DNA of 46,656 nucleotides from an uncultured Bacteroidota bacterium (lineage in GTDB: Bacteria; Bacteroidota; Bacteroidia; Flavobacteriales; Flavobacteriaceae). Positions 1-9,113 of the stretch are shown here, one piece after another. Each line of letters starts with the position of its first letter. Within the stretch, counting starts at the first letter, position 1. The stretch is from contig CACLAD010000008.1 of NCBI GenBank assembly GCA_902604715.1, forward strand, positions 1-46,656, given 5' to 3'. The notes under the pieces were generated by a model. It saw nothing but the letters and a program-made list of their open reading frames with translations. It did no database searches and had not been told where the DNA came from. Made by a program: the position numbers and the translations under genes.

Positions 1-1523
1 GTATTATGACCGTCTACATTTATTTGATTTGTTAGGCCAGTATCATAGAGTTTTCTGTACTTTGATGAATTGATTTTCACAAATGATAAATCAATGATCG
101 AATTATCCAGTTTATAACCGATTCCAAGTGAGAATCCATTAGCTGAATCATCAACATTATCAAACTCAGAAACAGAGTTTGAATTATATGGCGAATCTTC
201 AATCATATATCCACCTCTAAAGCTTAGTCTGTCGGCAAGAATTTCAGCACCAAACCTATATGTGTTAACATCTTTAAGTCTAGTTGATATTTCCTGATTA
301 AGGTTTGAAAAGTGCATATCATTTTGGGGTTTAAACTGCATTGAGCCATAATCTCTTCTAGAAAAGTCAAAGCTGAACAAACCAAAATTTTTAAAGACAA
401 ATGCTGTACTTGCAGTTATTTTAGAGGGTGTTTTCAAAGTATAGTCTTCATAAATATTTATTGCATTCGGATTTGTAATTAGCAGAGAAATATTGTCATC
501 TTCGTCGATTAAAGATGTTTCAAGATATTGGCTGGTTTCTTCAGAAATTGTATACCAAGTAGGGGAATCATAAGTAAAACCAAACCTAATAACATCAGAC
601 AGTTTGGTTATCATCCCTAACTGGGCAGAAAATCCTTCTCCAAATGTTGAAAGTCTGTTTTCAAAGTATATCTCATTAATCCTAAATTGACCAGATTCTC
701 CATTTGAATTAGTCTCATTTAAAATCGTGTAGTTGTCATAATCAATAAAGTGACTATTTAAATTTAACCCAAAATAAATATTGTCTCCGTATTGAAATCC
801 AGCATTAAACGAAAGCTTACCATTGTAACCTCTTGAAATAGACCTGTAGCTCTGGTTAAATACTCCTGAAGGGACATTTGAAATATATGAGCTATTATTG
901 TCATTAAATTCTATGGGGTCAATTATGAAGGATTCATATCCAAGAAAAGCCTGCTGATAAGCGTATCCGTACGTATTACCAATATCGACATATGCATTAG
1001 TTATTGACTCACCCTCAAAAGCAGATATCTGATCTAATCTTAAGCCTTCCGCATTATTTAAAAAATAGCTGTCAATCGAATTATTATTATTGACATTAAA
1101 AATTGAAAACTCATTAAAATTATTTTTAGACTGGTTATAGGACAAACCTATGGTTATTTTTTTCCATTTGTTTTCTCCATCAACATTTTCAAAATTTATC
1201 ACACCCCCTATCTGGTTTAGTGTAAAGTTATTTTTATTATAATCATTTGTTGTGTTTAATATGGAAGCGTTTCCAGATTTATTATTTGAACCAAAGCTTA
1301 GTGCAAAGTGTCCATCATTTAAAATCGCGGAGCTAGCAGGATTAATTGCTATTGCGCTTAAATCTCCACCTAAAGCACCAAAAGCACCACTCATTGAGTT
1401 GAATCTTGCTGTGCCTTGGTAAGAGTTACTTGAATAATTTAAAGCATCATTGATATTCTGTGAATAAATAACGCTGAATGTACCAAGCAGTGCAATTAAA
1501 GAAAGTTTTAATTTACATTTCAT
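1..1523 (-). CDS. FadL/OmpP1-type outer-membrane beta-barrel protein (3' end outside window)
   Basis: The gene starts at the ATG at 1521-1523 and runs off the left edge without a stop, so the C-terminal part of the barrel is missing. About 507 residues are visible. They begin with a signal peptide that ends near 'VIYSQ'. Next comes the block 'FGALGGDLSAIAINPAS', typical of the Bacteroidota OmpP1/FadL/TodX 'hemin receptor-like' group, in which hydrophobic substrates diffuse through the barrel. The rest is rich in aromatic/Asn/Ser strands alternating with polar loops. It begins 17 bases after the stop of the minus-strand lipoprotein gene, so the two are probably one transcript. The substrate cannot be read from the sequence; the 'hemin receptor' name given to relatives is poorly grounded. 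The family call is firm, the function is not. Confidence 0.85.
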   Translation of the reverse strand, partial: MKCKLKLSLIALLGTFSVIYSQNINDALNYSSNSYQGTARFNSMSGAFGALGGDLSAIAINPASSAILNDGHFALSFGSNNKSGNASILNTTNDYNKNNFTLNQIGGVINFENVDGENKWKKITIGLSYNQSKNNFNEFSIFNVNNNNSIDSYFLNNAEGLRLDQISAFEGESITNAYVDIGNTYGYAYQQAFLGYESFIIDPIEFNDNNSSYISNVPSGVFNQSYRSISRGYNGKLSFNAGFQYGDNIYFGLNLNSHFIDYDNYTILNETNSNGESGQFRINEIYFENRLSTFGEGFSAQLGMITKLSDVIRFGFTYDSPTWYTISEETSQYLETSLIDEDDNISLLITNPNAINIYEDYTLKTPSKITASTAFVFKNFGLFSFDFSRRDYGSMQFKPQNDMHFSNLNQEISTRLKDVNTYRFGAEILADRLSFRGGYMIEDSPYNSNSVSEFDNVDDSANGFSLGIGYKLDNSIIDLSFVKINSSKYRKLYDTGLTNQINVDGHN

Positions 1524-1540
1524 AATAAATTTTTTTAAAG

Positions 1541-2659
1541 TTATCTTCCAGATTTGCCACCTCTTGATGAGCTAGCACCTGATGAAATCCCACCACCACC
1601 TCTTGAGTAAGATGAACTAGAGGATGGGCTGTAACTCGGCCTAGAAAAGTTACCTCCTGAAGATGAACTTGAAGGCTTGTAATTATTATTACTAGGTTTT
1701 GAGTAGTTATTGCTAGGTCTTGAGTAGTTATTATTACCAGGTTTGGAATTATTATAATAATTATTTGATGAGCTATTCGAAGGTTTAGATAAACTATTTG
1801 AAGATCCAGCGCTGTTGAAGGGTTTGTTGTACATATTTGGGTTTACCCTTGCGGAACTATTAATTCGATCAATTCTAGACAACCTATCACTCAAGCTGCT
1901 TGAGCTAGTTCTATTAAATCTATCTCTAATATTCGTATTTGATAAATTATTTGTTCTATTAGATATCATATTTCTTGAGCTTCTTCTGCCGCTTATAAAT
2001 GAAACATTTGAATTAAAGTCTCTTCCATATGGGTAGTAATTGTACCAAGAGTTATATGGCCTCCACCAAGGATAATAACCATATGCATATCCGTAACCAT
2101 ATCCATAACCATAATAGAACGAGTCGTAATATCCCCAAAAGGGATTGAACGGATCATACATTCCTCCATAAAAAGGGAATGGCCTGGACCAATAATTGTT
2201 ATAGCCGTACCCCCACGTGTTAAGACCCCCGTATCCATAGCCGTAATTCCACATCCAATTTGGATATCTCCATCTGGACCAAAAACCATCATGATGATAT
2301 GATTGGATGTTGATTACAACAGAGTCCTTGTAATCACCCCATGGTCCATAATTTTTTTGAATTGAATCATTTTTAGTGGTTCTGTAATTTTCTACGTCAG
2401 TAAATAGCTGTTCACTATTTTCAGATTCAGATAATATAAGGACCTTTTCGCTAAAGGCAGATTGATAATAATCATTATTTGCCTTTTCGTTTATTTCTTG
2501 ATTTTCAGCAGTTGAGTAATCTTTTGAATTATCATTATTTTGATAGATGCCATCGTTCATGTAACCACTGTATTGATATGACCCACATGAAGTTATAGTT
2601 AGTGATATAAATAAAAAATAAAAAAAATTATTTGCTGAATAAAATGTTTTGTGGTCCAT
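1541..2659 (-). CDS. Aromatic/Gly-rich and Ser/Asn-rich lipoprotein
   Basis: This is a 372-aa protein with a hydrophobic N-terminus and a lipobox-like 'TITSC', giving Cys25 as the probable lipidated residue. Residues about 30-110 are polar and acidic. Residues about 115-215 are extremely rich in Tyr, Gly, Trp and Pro, with repeated YG dipeptides such as 'GYGYGYGYAYG'. From about 225 to the end the chain is Ser/Asn/Arg-rich and low in complexity, finishing with a Gly/Ser/Arg tail. Relatives in Flavobacteriia are often mislabelled 'vitellogenin II precursor', and I recall them next to a FadL-type porin as here. The gene lies 17 bases upstream of the FadL-type gene and is divergent from proS. 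A surface or envelope structural role is inference; no catalytic motif is visible. Confidence 0.8.
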   Translation of the reverse strand: MDHKTFYSANNFFYFLFISLTITSCGSYQYSGYMNDGIYQNNDNSKDYSTAENQEINEKANNDYYQSAFSEKVLILSESENSEQLFTDVENYRTTKNDSIQKNYGPWGDYKDSVVINIQSYHHDGFWSRWRYPNWMWNYGYGYGGLNTWGYGYNNYWSRPFPFYGGMYDPFNPFWGYYDSFYYGYGYGYGYAYGYYPWWRPYNSWYNYYPYGRDFNSNVSFISGRRSSRNMISNRTNNLSNTNIRDRFNRTSSSSLSDRLSRIDRINSSARVNPNMYNKPFNSAGSSNSLSKPSNSSSNNYYNNSKPGNNNYSRPSNNYSKPSNNNYKPSSSSSGGNFSRPSYSPSSSSSYSRGGGGISSGASSSRGGKSGR

Positions 2660-2676
2660 ATCTTTAATTTTAATTG

Positions 2677-2704
2677 TTGAACATTCTAAAATTAACTAGA
2701 TTTG
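2677..2704 (+). promoter_or_regulatory. Probable Bacteroidota-type promoter of proS
   Basis: A TTG at 2677-2679 is followed after 17 bases by TAGATTTG at 2697-2704. This fits the Bacteroidota sigma-ABfr consensus (TTG near -33, TAnnTTTG near -7). The proS ATG lies 46 bases after the -7 element. The match is by eye only, and AT-rich DNA produces chance hits. Confidence 0.5.
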
Positions 2705-2750
2705 TGGTCTATATCATCACAATCTCAATTGTTATGCCAAGTTACAAAAA

Positions 2751-4226
2751 ATGGATAAAAAATTAGTCAGTAGAGAAGAAGATTATTCTAAGTGGTATAA
2801 CGAGCTTGTTGTTAAGGCAGGCCTGGCAGAAAATTCTGCTGTCAGAGGATGTATGATCATTAAGCCATATGGATATGCTATTTGGGAAAAAATGCAATCT
2901 CAATTGGATAAAATGTTCAAAGAAACTGGCCATGAAAATGCATACTTCCCTCTTTTTGTTCCTAAAAGCTTATTTGAAGCAGAGGAAAAGAATGCCGAAG
3001 GTTTTGCTAAAGAATGCGCAATAGTAACTCACTACAGATTACAAAATGATCCCAAAAATAAAGGTAAACTTCGAGTAGATCCAAATGCAAAATTGGAAGA
3101 AGAGTTAATCATTAGACCAACAAGTGAGGCAATTATATGGAACACTTACAAAAATTGGATTCAGTCTTACAGAGATTTACCAATTTTAATAAATCAATGG
3201 GCTAATGTGGTTCGTTGGGAGATGAGAACAAGATTATTTCTAAGAACTGCAGAGTTTCTATGGCAAGAGGGGCATACTGCACATGAAACAAAAAATGAGG
3301 CTTTAGAAGAAACGATAATGATAAATAATCTATACGCTGATTTTGCTGAAAAATTTATGTCAATGCCCGTAATAAAGGGAGTTAAATCTAAAAATGAGAC
3401 ATTTGCAGGTGCTGAAAAAACATATTGCATCGAATCTTTGATGCAAGATGGTAAAGCTTTGCAGGCCGGAACTTCTCATTTTCTTGCTCAAAATTTTGCA
3501 AAAGCTTTTGATGTGAAATTTGCTGATAGAGACGGAAAATTAAATTATGTTTGGGCTACTTCGTGGGGTGTTTCCTCCAGATTAATGGGGGCATTAATTA
3601 TGACACACAGTGATGATAGGGGATTGGTTTTACCTCCAAAATTAGCTCCTCACCAAGTGATTTTTGTTCCGATCTATAAAAATGAAGAACAACTAAATTC
3701 AATTTCATATGTTGTAAAAGATTTAATAGATAAATTAAATAAAGTTGGTGTCAGCTCTAAATTTGACGACAGAGTTACCAAGAGACCGGGTGAAAAATTT
3801 GCTCAACACGAGATTCAAGGTGTCCCTGTTAGAATCACGATTGGACCTAAAGATTTGGAAAAAAATTCCTTAGAGATTTTTAGAAGGGATACATTAGAAA
3901 AGCAATTTATTAAGATTAACGATTCTATTGACTTTGTTTTGCAATTGCTTGTTGAAATTCAGGATAATCTCTATCGCAAAGCTTTGATTTTTAGAGATGA
4001 ACACATTACTAAGGTTGATAATTTTGAAGATTTTAAAAACATTTTAGAAACTAAGGGTGGATTTATTTTAGCTCATTGGGACGGTACTGATGAAACCGAG
4101 AACAAAATTAAGGAGGTGACAAAAGCCACAATAAGGTGTATTCCTGAGGGTGAAAAAAATTCGGGAAAATGTGTCTTTTCAGGAAAACCTTCAGAGCAAA
4201 GAGTTCTCTTCGCTAAAGCATATTAG
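2751..4226 (+). CDS. proS: Proline--tRNA ligase (archaeal/eukaryotic-type ProRS)
   Basis: ProRS attaches proline to tRNA-Pro using ATP in the cytoplasm. The 491-aa protein has the short architecture without the large editing insertion of E. coli ProRS. The class II aaRS core includes motif 2 around '[20 protein letters not shown]' (about residues 152-171) and 'QEGHTAH'. The class IIa anticodon-binding domain follows (about 300-400). The C-terminal domain ends in 'FAKAY', the Tyr-terminated tail usual for this type. The start ATG is well placed before '[14 protein letters not shown]', the canonical N-terminus. It is followed by tRNA-Glu and rpsT, an order I recall as common in Flavobacteriia. 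Confidence 0.97.
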   Translation: MDKKLVSREEDYSKWYNELVVKAGLAENSAVRGCMIIKPYGYAIWEKMQSQLDKMFKETGHENAYFPLFVPKSLFEAEEKNAEGFAKECAIVTHYRLQNDPKNKGKLRVDPNAKLEEELIIRPTSEAIIWNTYKNWIQSYRDLPILINQWANVVRWEMRTRLFLRTAEFLWQEGHTAHETKNEALEETIMINNLYADFAEKFMSMPVIKGVKSKNETFAGAEKTYCIESLMQDGKALQAGTSHFLAQNFAKAFDVKFADRDGKLNYVWATSWGVSSRLMGALIMTHSDDRGLVLPPKLAPHQVIFVPIYKNEEQLNSISYVVKDLIDKLNKVGVSSKFDDRVTKRPGEKFAQHEIQGVPVRITIGPKDLEKNSLEIFRRDTLEKQFIKINDSIDFVLQLLVEIQDNLYRKALIFRDEHITKVDNFEDFKNILETKGGFILAHWDGTDETENKIKEVTKATIRCIPEGEKNSGKCVFSGKPSEQRVLFAKAY

Positions 4227-4255
4227 TAAATCGCTTACATTTTTTCTTCAAGTAG

Positions 4256-4285
4256 TTGTATCATTTAAAAATAGTTGTATTTTTG
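4256..4285 (+). promoter_or_regulatory. Probable promoter of tRNA-Glu/rpsT
   Basis: TTG at 4256-4258, a 19-base spacer and TATTTTTG at 4278-4285 match the Bacteroidota TTG/TAnnTTTG promoter well. The expected transcription start is around 4291, about 20 bases before the tRNA. The 9-mer TAGTTGTAT occurs at 4253-4261, overlapping the -33 element, and again at 4272-4280, overlapping the start of the -7 element. Confidence 0.6.
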
Positions 4286-4299
4286 CACGCGCAACTATT
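4270..4299. repeat. Inverted repeat spanning the tRNA-Glu promoter -7 region
   Basis: AATAGTTG at 4270-4277 and CAACTATT at 4292-4299 are perfect 8-base inverted arms around the TATTTTTG element. Together with the upstream direct copy TAGTTG at 4253-4258, the core word recurs at about 19-20 base intervals. It could be an operator or a stem in the leader. No regulator is known to me. Confidence 0.5.
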
Positions 4300-4313
4300 G
4301 TTTAATAATAATT

Positions 4314-4385
4314 GGCCCGTTCGTCTATCGGCTAGGACGCCAGGTTTTCATCCTGGTAAGAGGGGTTCGATTCCCCTACGGGCTA
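4314..4385 (+). tRNA. tRNA-Glu (anticodon TTC)
   Basis: This 72-nt cloverleaf has acceptor arms GGCCCGT (4314-4320) and ACGGGCT (4378-4384), with a G-T closing pair and discriminator A at 4385. The anticodon stem is CCAGG/CCTGG (4340-4344, 4352-4356), the loop is TTTTCAT and the anticodon is TTC at 4347-4349. The T-arm carries the canonical GGTTCGATTCC. The CCA end is not encoded, as is usual in Bacteroidota. It sits between proS and rpsT and is probably co-transcribed with rpsT, whose ATG is 15 bases downstream. Confidence 0.97.
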
Positions 4386-4400
4386 CAAAATTTAAAAATT

Positions 4401-4658
4401 ATGGCAAATCATAAATCAGCTATCAAAAGAATTAGAAGTAGCGAAGTAAAAAAACAAAGAAACAGATATCAGCATAAAACTGCCAGAACTGCGATGAAAA
4501 AATTCTTTGAAATAAACAAAAAGAAACAGGCTGAGAAAGAGTTACCATTGTTAATTTCAATGATTGATAAGTTAGCTAAAAACAATATCATTCACGATAA
4601 CAAGGCTGCAAATTTGAAAGCAAATTTTGCTAAGCATGTCAGCAGCTTAAAAAAATAG
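4401..4658 (+). CDS. rpsT: 30S ribosomal protein S20
   Basis: S20 binds 16S rRNA and helps assemble the small subunit. The start used here is the ATG at 4401, giving 85 aa beginning 'MANHKSAIKRIRSSEVKK', the canonical S20 N-terminus. A longer reading frame opens at 4275, but its first part is simply translated tRNA-Glu and leader DNA and should not be annotated. The protein is Lys/Arg/Ala-rich and helical, with the normal length for the family. Confidence 0.97.
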   Translation: MANHKSAIKRIRSSEVKKQRNRYQHKTARTAMKKFFEINKKKQAEKELPLLISMIDKLAKNNIIHDNKAANLKANFAKHVSSLKK

Positions 4659-4676
4659 CCCTTTGCCTACACACTC

Positions 4677-5645
4677 TTAAAAGCTACTATTTTTTTTCGT
4701 ATCTAACATAAAAGACCTTGAAAATAAAAAAGCCTTTTCACGGCTTTCTGGATTTCCTCCCAGGTTTACCCCTCTATCGACACAAAACAGAAACCCTATA
4801 TTTTGCATTAGGGGTGAAGACATTGGTAAGTTTAAGTAATTCATCAAAACATCTCCTTCAGAATTAAGCTTGAATAAACAGTTTTTAAAACTATACCCTT
4901 TTTCGTTATATTCAATAGGTTCTTGGCTATCAAATGAATGATGAGAATCGGGATATACAGTTACCTTAATATTCGAATCTTTAGATATTCTTTTTACAAA
5001 ATTGACACATGGCTCAGCAGGCGTCCAATTGTCTAATTCTCCTATTAAAATATGCATTGGTGAATCAGTGAATTCAGTGTTTTCTATATCAAAAAAACAA
5101 GGAGGGTAAAAAGCTAAATGCGATGCAAACTTTAAATTATTAGCAATAGCTTTCATTATAGGTTCCCAACCAGAAAATAAAGCTACAGCACCTCCTAAAC
5201 TCCATCCTGTTATCGATACTCTATTTTTGTCAATCTTTGGATGATTTGCTAATTTTGCAAAAGCACTGTATGCATCTAAAATAATTGCCGCGGTAGTAAC
5301 TTCAATTTGTGAACCAACAGTAGATTTAATATTTCTACTTTTAAAACTATTTAGTTCAAGTGTAGCAAAACCGTTTTCTTGGTACATCTTCATGTATTCG
5401 TAGTGATGCTCTCTCCAACCTAAGCTTCCGGCTACTCCAATAATTAGAGGGTATTTTTCTTCTTTTTCTGATGAATGATGAGGAAAAGTAAGTTTACCAA
5501 AAACCTCCTGTTCCTGCTGGTTTTCTAAGTCTGTTATTATATCGCTTAAAGCAAACGGATTAGCACTCTTAAAAACTATCTTCTCTGTTTTTTGTGCATT
5601 TACATAGGAAAAAATTAAAAAGAAAATAATAATTAATAAACGCAA
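4677..5645 (-). CDS. Exported alpha/beta hydrolase, dienelactone-hydrolase-like
   Basis: This 322-aa protein has a signal peptide ending near 'SYVNAQ'. The alpha/beta-hydrolase nucleophile elbow is 'GWSLGG', with Ser149. Likely triad partners are Asp205 in 'GELDNWTP' and His235 or His236 in 'PDSHHSFD'. An oxyanion-type 'GVAGSLGW' occurs near residue 70. The arrangement is that of the dienelactone hydrolase/acyl-hydrolase group; the substrate is unknown. Its ATG lies 26 bases after the rho stop, so it may be read through from rho, though a cell-biological link is not evident. Periplasmic or outer-membrane location is inferred from the signal peptide. Confidence 0.8.
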   Translation of the reverse strand: MRLLIIIFFLIFSYVNAQKTEKIVFKSANPFALSDIITDLENQQEQEVFGKLTFPHHSSEKEEKYPLIIGVAGSLGWREHHYEYMKMYQENGFATLELNSFKSRNIKSTVGSQIEVTTAAIILDAYSAFAKLANHPKIDKNRVSITGWSLGGAVALFSGWEPIMKAIANNLKFASHLAFYPPCFFDIENTEFTDSPMHILIGELDNWTPAEPCVNFVKRISKDSNIKVTVYPDSHHSFDSQEPIEYNEKGYSFKNCLFKLNSEGDVLMNYLNLPMSSPLMQNIGFLFCVDRGVNLGGNPESREKAFLFSRSFMLDTKKNSSF

Positions 5646-5671
5646 GATTTTATTATTGTTTAAAAAAATAT

Positions 5672-7156
5672 TTATCCATTCATAGAAATAAGAAACTCTT
5701 CATTACTGATAGTTTGTTTAAATCTTTCGTTTATGAATTCCATAGCTTCAACAGGATTCATATCTGCAAGATACTTTCTCATTACCCACATTCTTTGAAC
5801 AGTTTTTTCATCTAATAATAAGTCATCTCTCCTTGTACTGGATGATGTAAGATCAATTGCCGGGAATATCCTTCTATTTGCAATATTTCTGTCAAGCTGC
5901 AGCTCCATATTACCAGTTCCTTTAAATTCTTCAAAAATAACTTCGTCCATTTTAGACCCGGTTTCAGTTAACGCTGTAGCTATGATTGATAAAGAACCAC
6001 CGTTTTCTATATTTCTAGCAGCTCCAAAAAACCTTTTGGGTTTGTGTAAAGCATTTGCATCTACACCACCACTGAGTATTTTACCGGACGCAGGCTGTAC
6101 AGTATTGTAGGCTCTTGCAAGTCTAGTAATGGAATCAAGTAAAATCACAACATCGTATCCGCATTCAACTAATCTTTTGGCCTTTTCTAAAACTATATTT
6201 GCTATTCTTACATGTTCGTTTGCTTCTTTATCAAAAGTTGAGGCAATTACCTCTCCTTTGACATTTCTCTGCATATCCGTAACTTCCTCAGGTCTTTCAT
6301 CAATTAATAAGATTAATTGATAAACCTCTGGATGATTTGCCGCAATTGCATTAGCAACATCCTTTAAAAGCATGGTTTTACCAGTTTTTGGCTGAGAAAC
6401 AATCATGCCTCTTTGTCCTTTCCCAATCGGAGAAAATAAATCAATTACTCTTGTAGAAATTGTGTTATTTTTATCTGAGAGATTGAATTTTTCATCTGGA
6501 AATAATGGTGTTAGATGTTCAAACGAAACACGATCTCTGACGATTTTTGGTTCAAGTCCGTTTATTTTATTTACCTGAATTAAGGGAAAATATTTTTCAC
6601 CTTCTTTTGGTGGTCTAACATTTCCAAGTACAGTGTCTCCTTTCTTCAAACCAAATAATCTAATCTGTGATTGAGAAACATAAATATCATCCGGAGATGA
6701 AAGATAATGGTAATCTGAAGATCTTAGAAAACCATAACCATCTTGCATTATATCAAGAACCCCTTCACTTTGGATAATTGCATCAAATTCAAAATCAGGT
6801 TCTTTATATCTGTTTCTTGTATCTCTATTGCCATTTGGTTCACCCTTTGGTTTACGATTTCTGTTATCTCTTTGATGACTGTGAGGTTTTTTCTCCCGTC
6901 TTTCTTTGTCATCATTATCACTGGAATTACTGTCATTTTGATCATTTTTATTTGATCTTGATCTAGGATTAAATTTAGGCTTTTTGGCCACTATTTTTTC
7001 ACCCTCTTTTTCCTCCGGGTTAGAGGCTTGATAATCTAATATTTTATAAACTAAATCTAATTTTTTTAAAGCTTTATACTTTGAGATTTTTAGTTCTTCA
7101 GCAATCTGCTGTAACTCAGCTAGTTTTTTTTCTTTTAATTTTGATATTTCAAACAT
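5672..7156 (-). CDS. rho: Transcription termination factor Rho with long charged insertion
   Basis: Rho is the hexameric RNA helicase that terminates transcription. The N-terminal Rho_N domain is at residues about 1-45. Residues about 46-122 form a low-complexity insertion rich in Lys, Arg, Asn, Asp and Ser. The cold-shock-like RNA-binding domain is at about 123-200 ('DGYGFLRS', '[14 protein letters not shown]'). The RecA-type ATPase has Walker A 'QPKTGKT' (about 255-261), '[12 protein letters not shown]', and Walker B-type '[15 protein letters not shown]'. At 494 aa it is about 75 residues longer than E. coli Rho, almost all of it from the insertion; such insertions are common in Bacteroidota. 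The 184-base divergent gap to DUF4293 contains a small palindrome at 7190-7201 in the leader. Confidence 0.96.
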   Translation of the reverse strand: MFEISKLKEKKLAELQQIAEELKISKYKALKKLDLVYKILDYQASNPEEKEGEKIVAKKPKFNPRSRSNKNDQNDSNSSDNDDKERREKKPHSHQRDNRNRKPKGEPNGNRDTRNRYKEPDFEFDAIIQSEGVLDIMQDGYGFLRSSDYHYLSSPDDIYVSQSQIRLFGLKKGDTVLGNVRPPKEGEKYFPLIQVNKINGLEPKIVRDRVSFEHLTPLFPDEKFNLSDKNNTISTRVIDLFSPIGKGQRGMIVSQPKTGKTMLLKDVANAIAANHPEVYQLILLIDERPEEVTDMQRNVKGEVIASTFDKEANEHVRIANIVLEKAKRLVECGYDVVILLDSITRLARAYNTVQPASGKILSGGVDANALHKPKRFFGAARNIENGGSLSIIATALTETGSKMDEVIFEEFKGTGNMELQLDRNIANRRIFPAIDLTSSSTRRDDLLLDEKTVQRMWVMRKYLADMNPVEAMEFINERFKQTISNEEFLISMNG

Positions 7157-7340
7157 TGTTTCTTATTAAATTTTTTTTGAGGGTATGCTCAAACGAGCGA
7201 TTGTAATTTGTAGGAATATAACTTTGAAGTTGGAAAATCTAAACCGAAGTAGATAATTCCGGTACAATTATACAACATTATTTTAAAATCAACCTAATTT
7301 TTTTTTATTTCTACTAAATTTGTTTTGAAAAAAAATAAAT

Positions 7341-7817
7341 ATGATACAAAGAATACAAACTCTTTATTTGATACTGGCTTCTGTTTTTTACTTTTGTTAC
7401 TGGTTTTTTGGTTTAAATTGGTATTATTCCGGATTTGAAATACTACAAGAAAACTTTAACAATGATTTTGTTATTAATTCCCCGCTATTAGAGTTAATTT
7501 TAAATATAACATCAAATATTCCATTAGTAATTCTTATTATTTGTATTATTTCAATATTCTCATATAAATCCAGACCTAAACAAATTTTAATTTGTAAAGT
7601 ATCTCTTTACCTAAGTTTGTTTATGTCAATTTATACTTTATTTTATTTTTATTTTACATTGGAAGGGTTAGCAGCAATTATGCCATCAAAAGTTCTAGAG
7701 ATTTTGATGTATGCGGCAATACTTAATCCCTTTATTTGCAGTTATTTAATTTTTCTGGCAATAAAGTCAATTAGAAATGACGATGAACTAGTTCAATCAT
7801 TGAACAGAATTAGATAA
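7341..7817 (+). CDS. DUF4293 family membrane protein
   Basis: This is a 158-aa integral membrane protein with four predicted transmembrane segments (about residues 6-24, 52-75, 85-107 and 115-140) and the family's 'MIQRIQTLYL' start. DUF4293 is a Bacteroidota family of unknown function that I recall as being next to rho, which fits here. A TAAATTTG that could act as a -7 promoter element lies at 7315-7322, but no TTG is found at the right distance upstream. Its stop abuts the convergent phosphoesterase gene with no gap. No catalytic residues can be named. Confidence 0.85.
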   Translation: MIQRIQTLYLILASVFYFCYWFFGLNWYYSGFEILQENFNNDFVINSPLLELILNITSNIPLVILIICIISIFSYKSRPKQILICKVSLYLSLFMSIYTLFYFYFTLEGLAAIMPSKVLEILMYAAILNPFICSYLIFLAIKSIRNDDELVQSLNRIR

Positions 7818-8309
7818 TCATCTGTTAAACTCAATAATTTCTAGATTTTCAATTCTTTTTCCATCAATTTCAAATCTCACCATTGTTCTCTTGTTGTGAA
7901 ACCCATGTTTTCCTATGGCTCCTGGATTAATATGAAGAAGATTATTTTTTTTGTCATTCATAACTCTTAAAATGTGAGAATGACCACATATGAATAAATC
8001 TACACTTTCAGATTTTAATACATCAGAAATTCTTTTACTGTAACGAGTTGGATAGCCACCAATGTGAGTTATCCAGACTGTAACATTTTCACAACTAAAT
8101 CTGTGGTCAAGAGGAAACTCATTTCTTATTAAATGGTTGTCAATGTTTCCATAAACGCCTTTGAAAGGTTTTAGCTGCTTAATTTTATCTACGACTTCAA
8201 TACTTCCAATATCTCCAGCGTGCCATACCTCATCAGCTAATTTACAATAGAATAATATTTTATCATCGATATATCCATGAGTGTCAGATATTAGAAGAAT
8301 CTTTTTCAA
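7818..8309 (-). CDS. Metallophosphoesterase, YfcE/MJ0936 type
   Basis: This 163-aa calcineurin-like phosphoesterase carries the full set of metal ligands: 'LLISDTHG' (Asp, His), 'HAGDIGS' (Asp), 'YGNID' (Asn), 'VWITHIGG' (His) and 'CGHSHIL' (two His). The short single-domain form matches the YfcE/MJ0936 group, whose members hydrolyse model phosphodiesters; the natural substrate is unclear. It is convergent with DUF4293 and divergent from truA, with a 30-base gap to the earliest possible truA start. Confidence 0.9.
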   Translation of the reverse strand: MKKILLISDTHGYIDDKILFYCKLADEVWHAGDIGSIEVVDKIKQLKPFKGVYGNIDNHLIRNEFPLDHRFSCENVTVWITHIGGYPTRYSKRISDVLKSESVDLFICGHSHILRVMNDKKNNLLHINPGAIGKHGFHNKRTMVRFEIDGKRIENLEIIEFNR

Positions 8310-8339
8310 ATTAATTTTAAATGATTATTAAGCATATAT

Positions 8340-9113
8340 TTGTTAGACAAATTTACGAATAGATTGAGATATTTTATTGAACTTTCTTTCAATGGCACAG
8401 ATTTTCATGGCTGGCAAAGTCAACTTAATGCAATTACTGTGCAAGAAACAATTGAAAATTCTTTACGGTTAATACTAAAAAACAAAGATTTAAAAATTGT
8501 TGGTGCAGGAAGAACAGATACTGGGGTACACGCAATACAAATGTTTGCACATTTTGATTTTGACCAAAATTTCGACCAAAATAATCTAATTTTTAAGCTA
8601 AATTCATTTCTTGGTAAGAATATTGTTATCAAAGGTGTTAGACAAGTCTCAAGAAATGCACATGCTAGGTTTGATGCAATATTAAGAGAGTATAGATATT
8701 ATATTACAAAGGTGAAAGATGTGTATAACTACGATACAAAATTTTATTTTTCAAAGAAGTTAGATCTTAACGAAATTGATAAGGCAATTGAAATTATTAA
8801 AACAAATAAAAATTTTAAATCATTTTGTAGATCAAAAACTGATGTAACAAATTATGAGTGTGCTATAGATGATTTTAAATATGAAATTATTAACTCAGAA
8901 TTAATATTTACAATTAGTGCCAATAGATTTTTAAGAAATATGGTTCGTTCAGTTATCGGAACAATATTAGAAATTGGACAGTCAAAGATTTCTAGTAAAG
9001 AACTTATAAATATAATTGATAAATCAGATAGAGTTTTTGCTGGTCCATCTGTACCTGCACACGGATTGTTCTTAACTAAAGTTGTATATCCTGAAAATAT
9101 ATTTGTATTATGA
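8340..9113 (+). CDS. truA: tRNA pseudouridine(38-40) synthase TruA
   Basis: TruA isomerises uridines 38-40 in the anticodon arm of many tRNAs. The catalytic block 'GAGRTDTGVHA' carries the nucleophilic Asp. 'DFHGWQ' near the N-terminus and 'RFLRNMVRS' near the C-terminus are also family-typical. No ATG is available in frame, so the gene must use a TTG. The first is at 8340, giving 257 aa. A second at 8364 gives 'MRYFIELSFNGT', which matches the usual TruA N-terminus more closely and is my preferred start. The stop overlaps the ABC exporter ATG by four bases (ATGA), indicating translational coupling. Confidence 0.94.
   Translation: MLDKFTNRLRYFIELSFNGTDFHGWQSQLNAITVQETIENSLRLILKNKDLKIVGAGRTDTGVHAIQMFAHFDFDQNFDQNNLIFKLNSFLGKNIVIKGVRQVSRNAHARFDAILREYRYYITKVKDVYNYDTKFYFSKKLDLNEIDKAIEIIKTNKNFKSFCRSKTDVTNYECAIDDFKYEIINSELIFTISANRFLRNMVRSVIGTILEIGQSKISSKELINIIDKSDRVFAGPSVPAHGLFLTKVVYPENIFVL

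Noticed and set aside
1993-2292. Met/Gly/Ile-rich reading frame antisense or out of frame to the lipoprotein gene
   Set aside because: It is a frame-shifted reading of the Tyr/Gly-rich repeats and has no independent support.
4275-4400. Upstream extension of the rpsT reading frame beginning 'MYFCTRNYC'
   Set aside because: It is translation of the promoter leader and tRNA-Glu; S20 clearly begins at 4401.
7190-7201. GCTCAAACGAGC palindrome in the rho leader as a regulatory hairpin
   Set aside because: The stem is only four bases with a four-base loop and no T tract; too weak to call.
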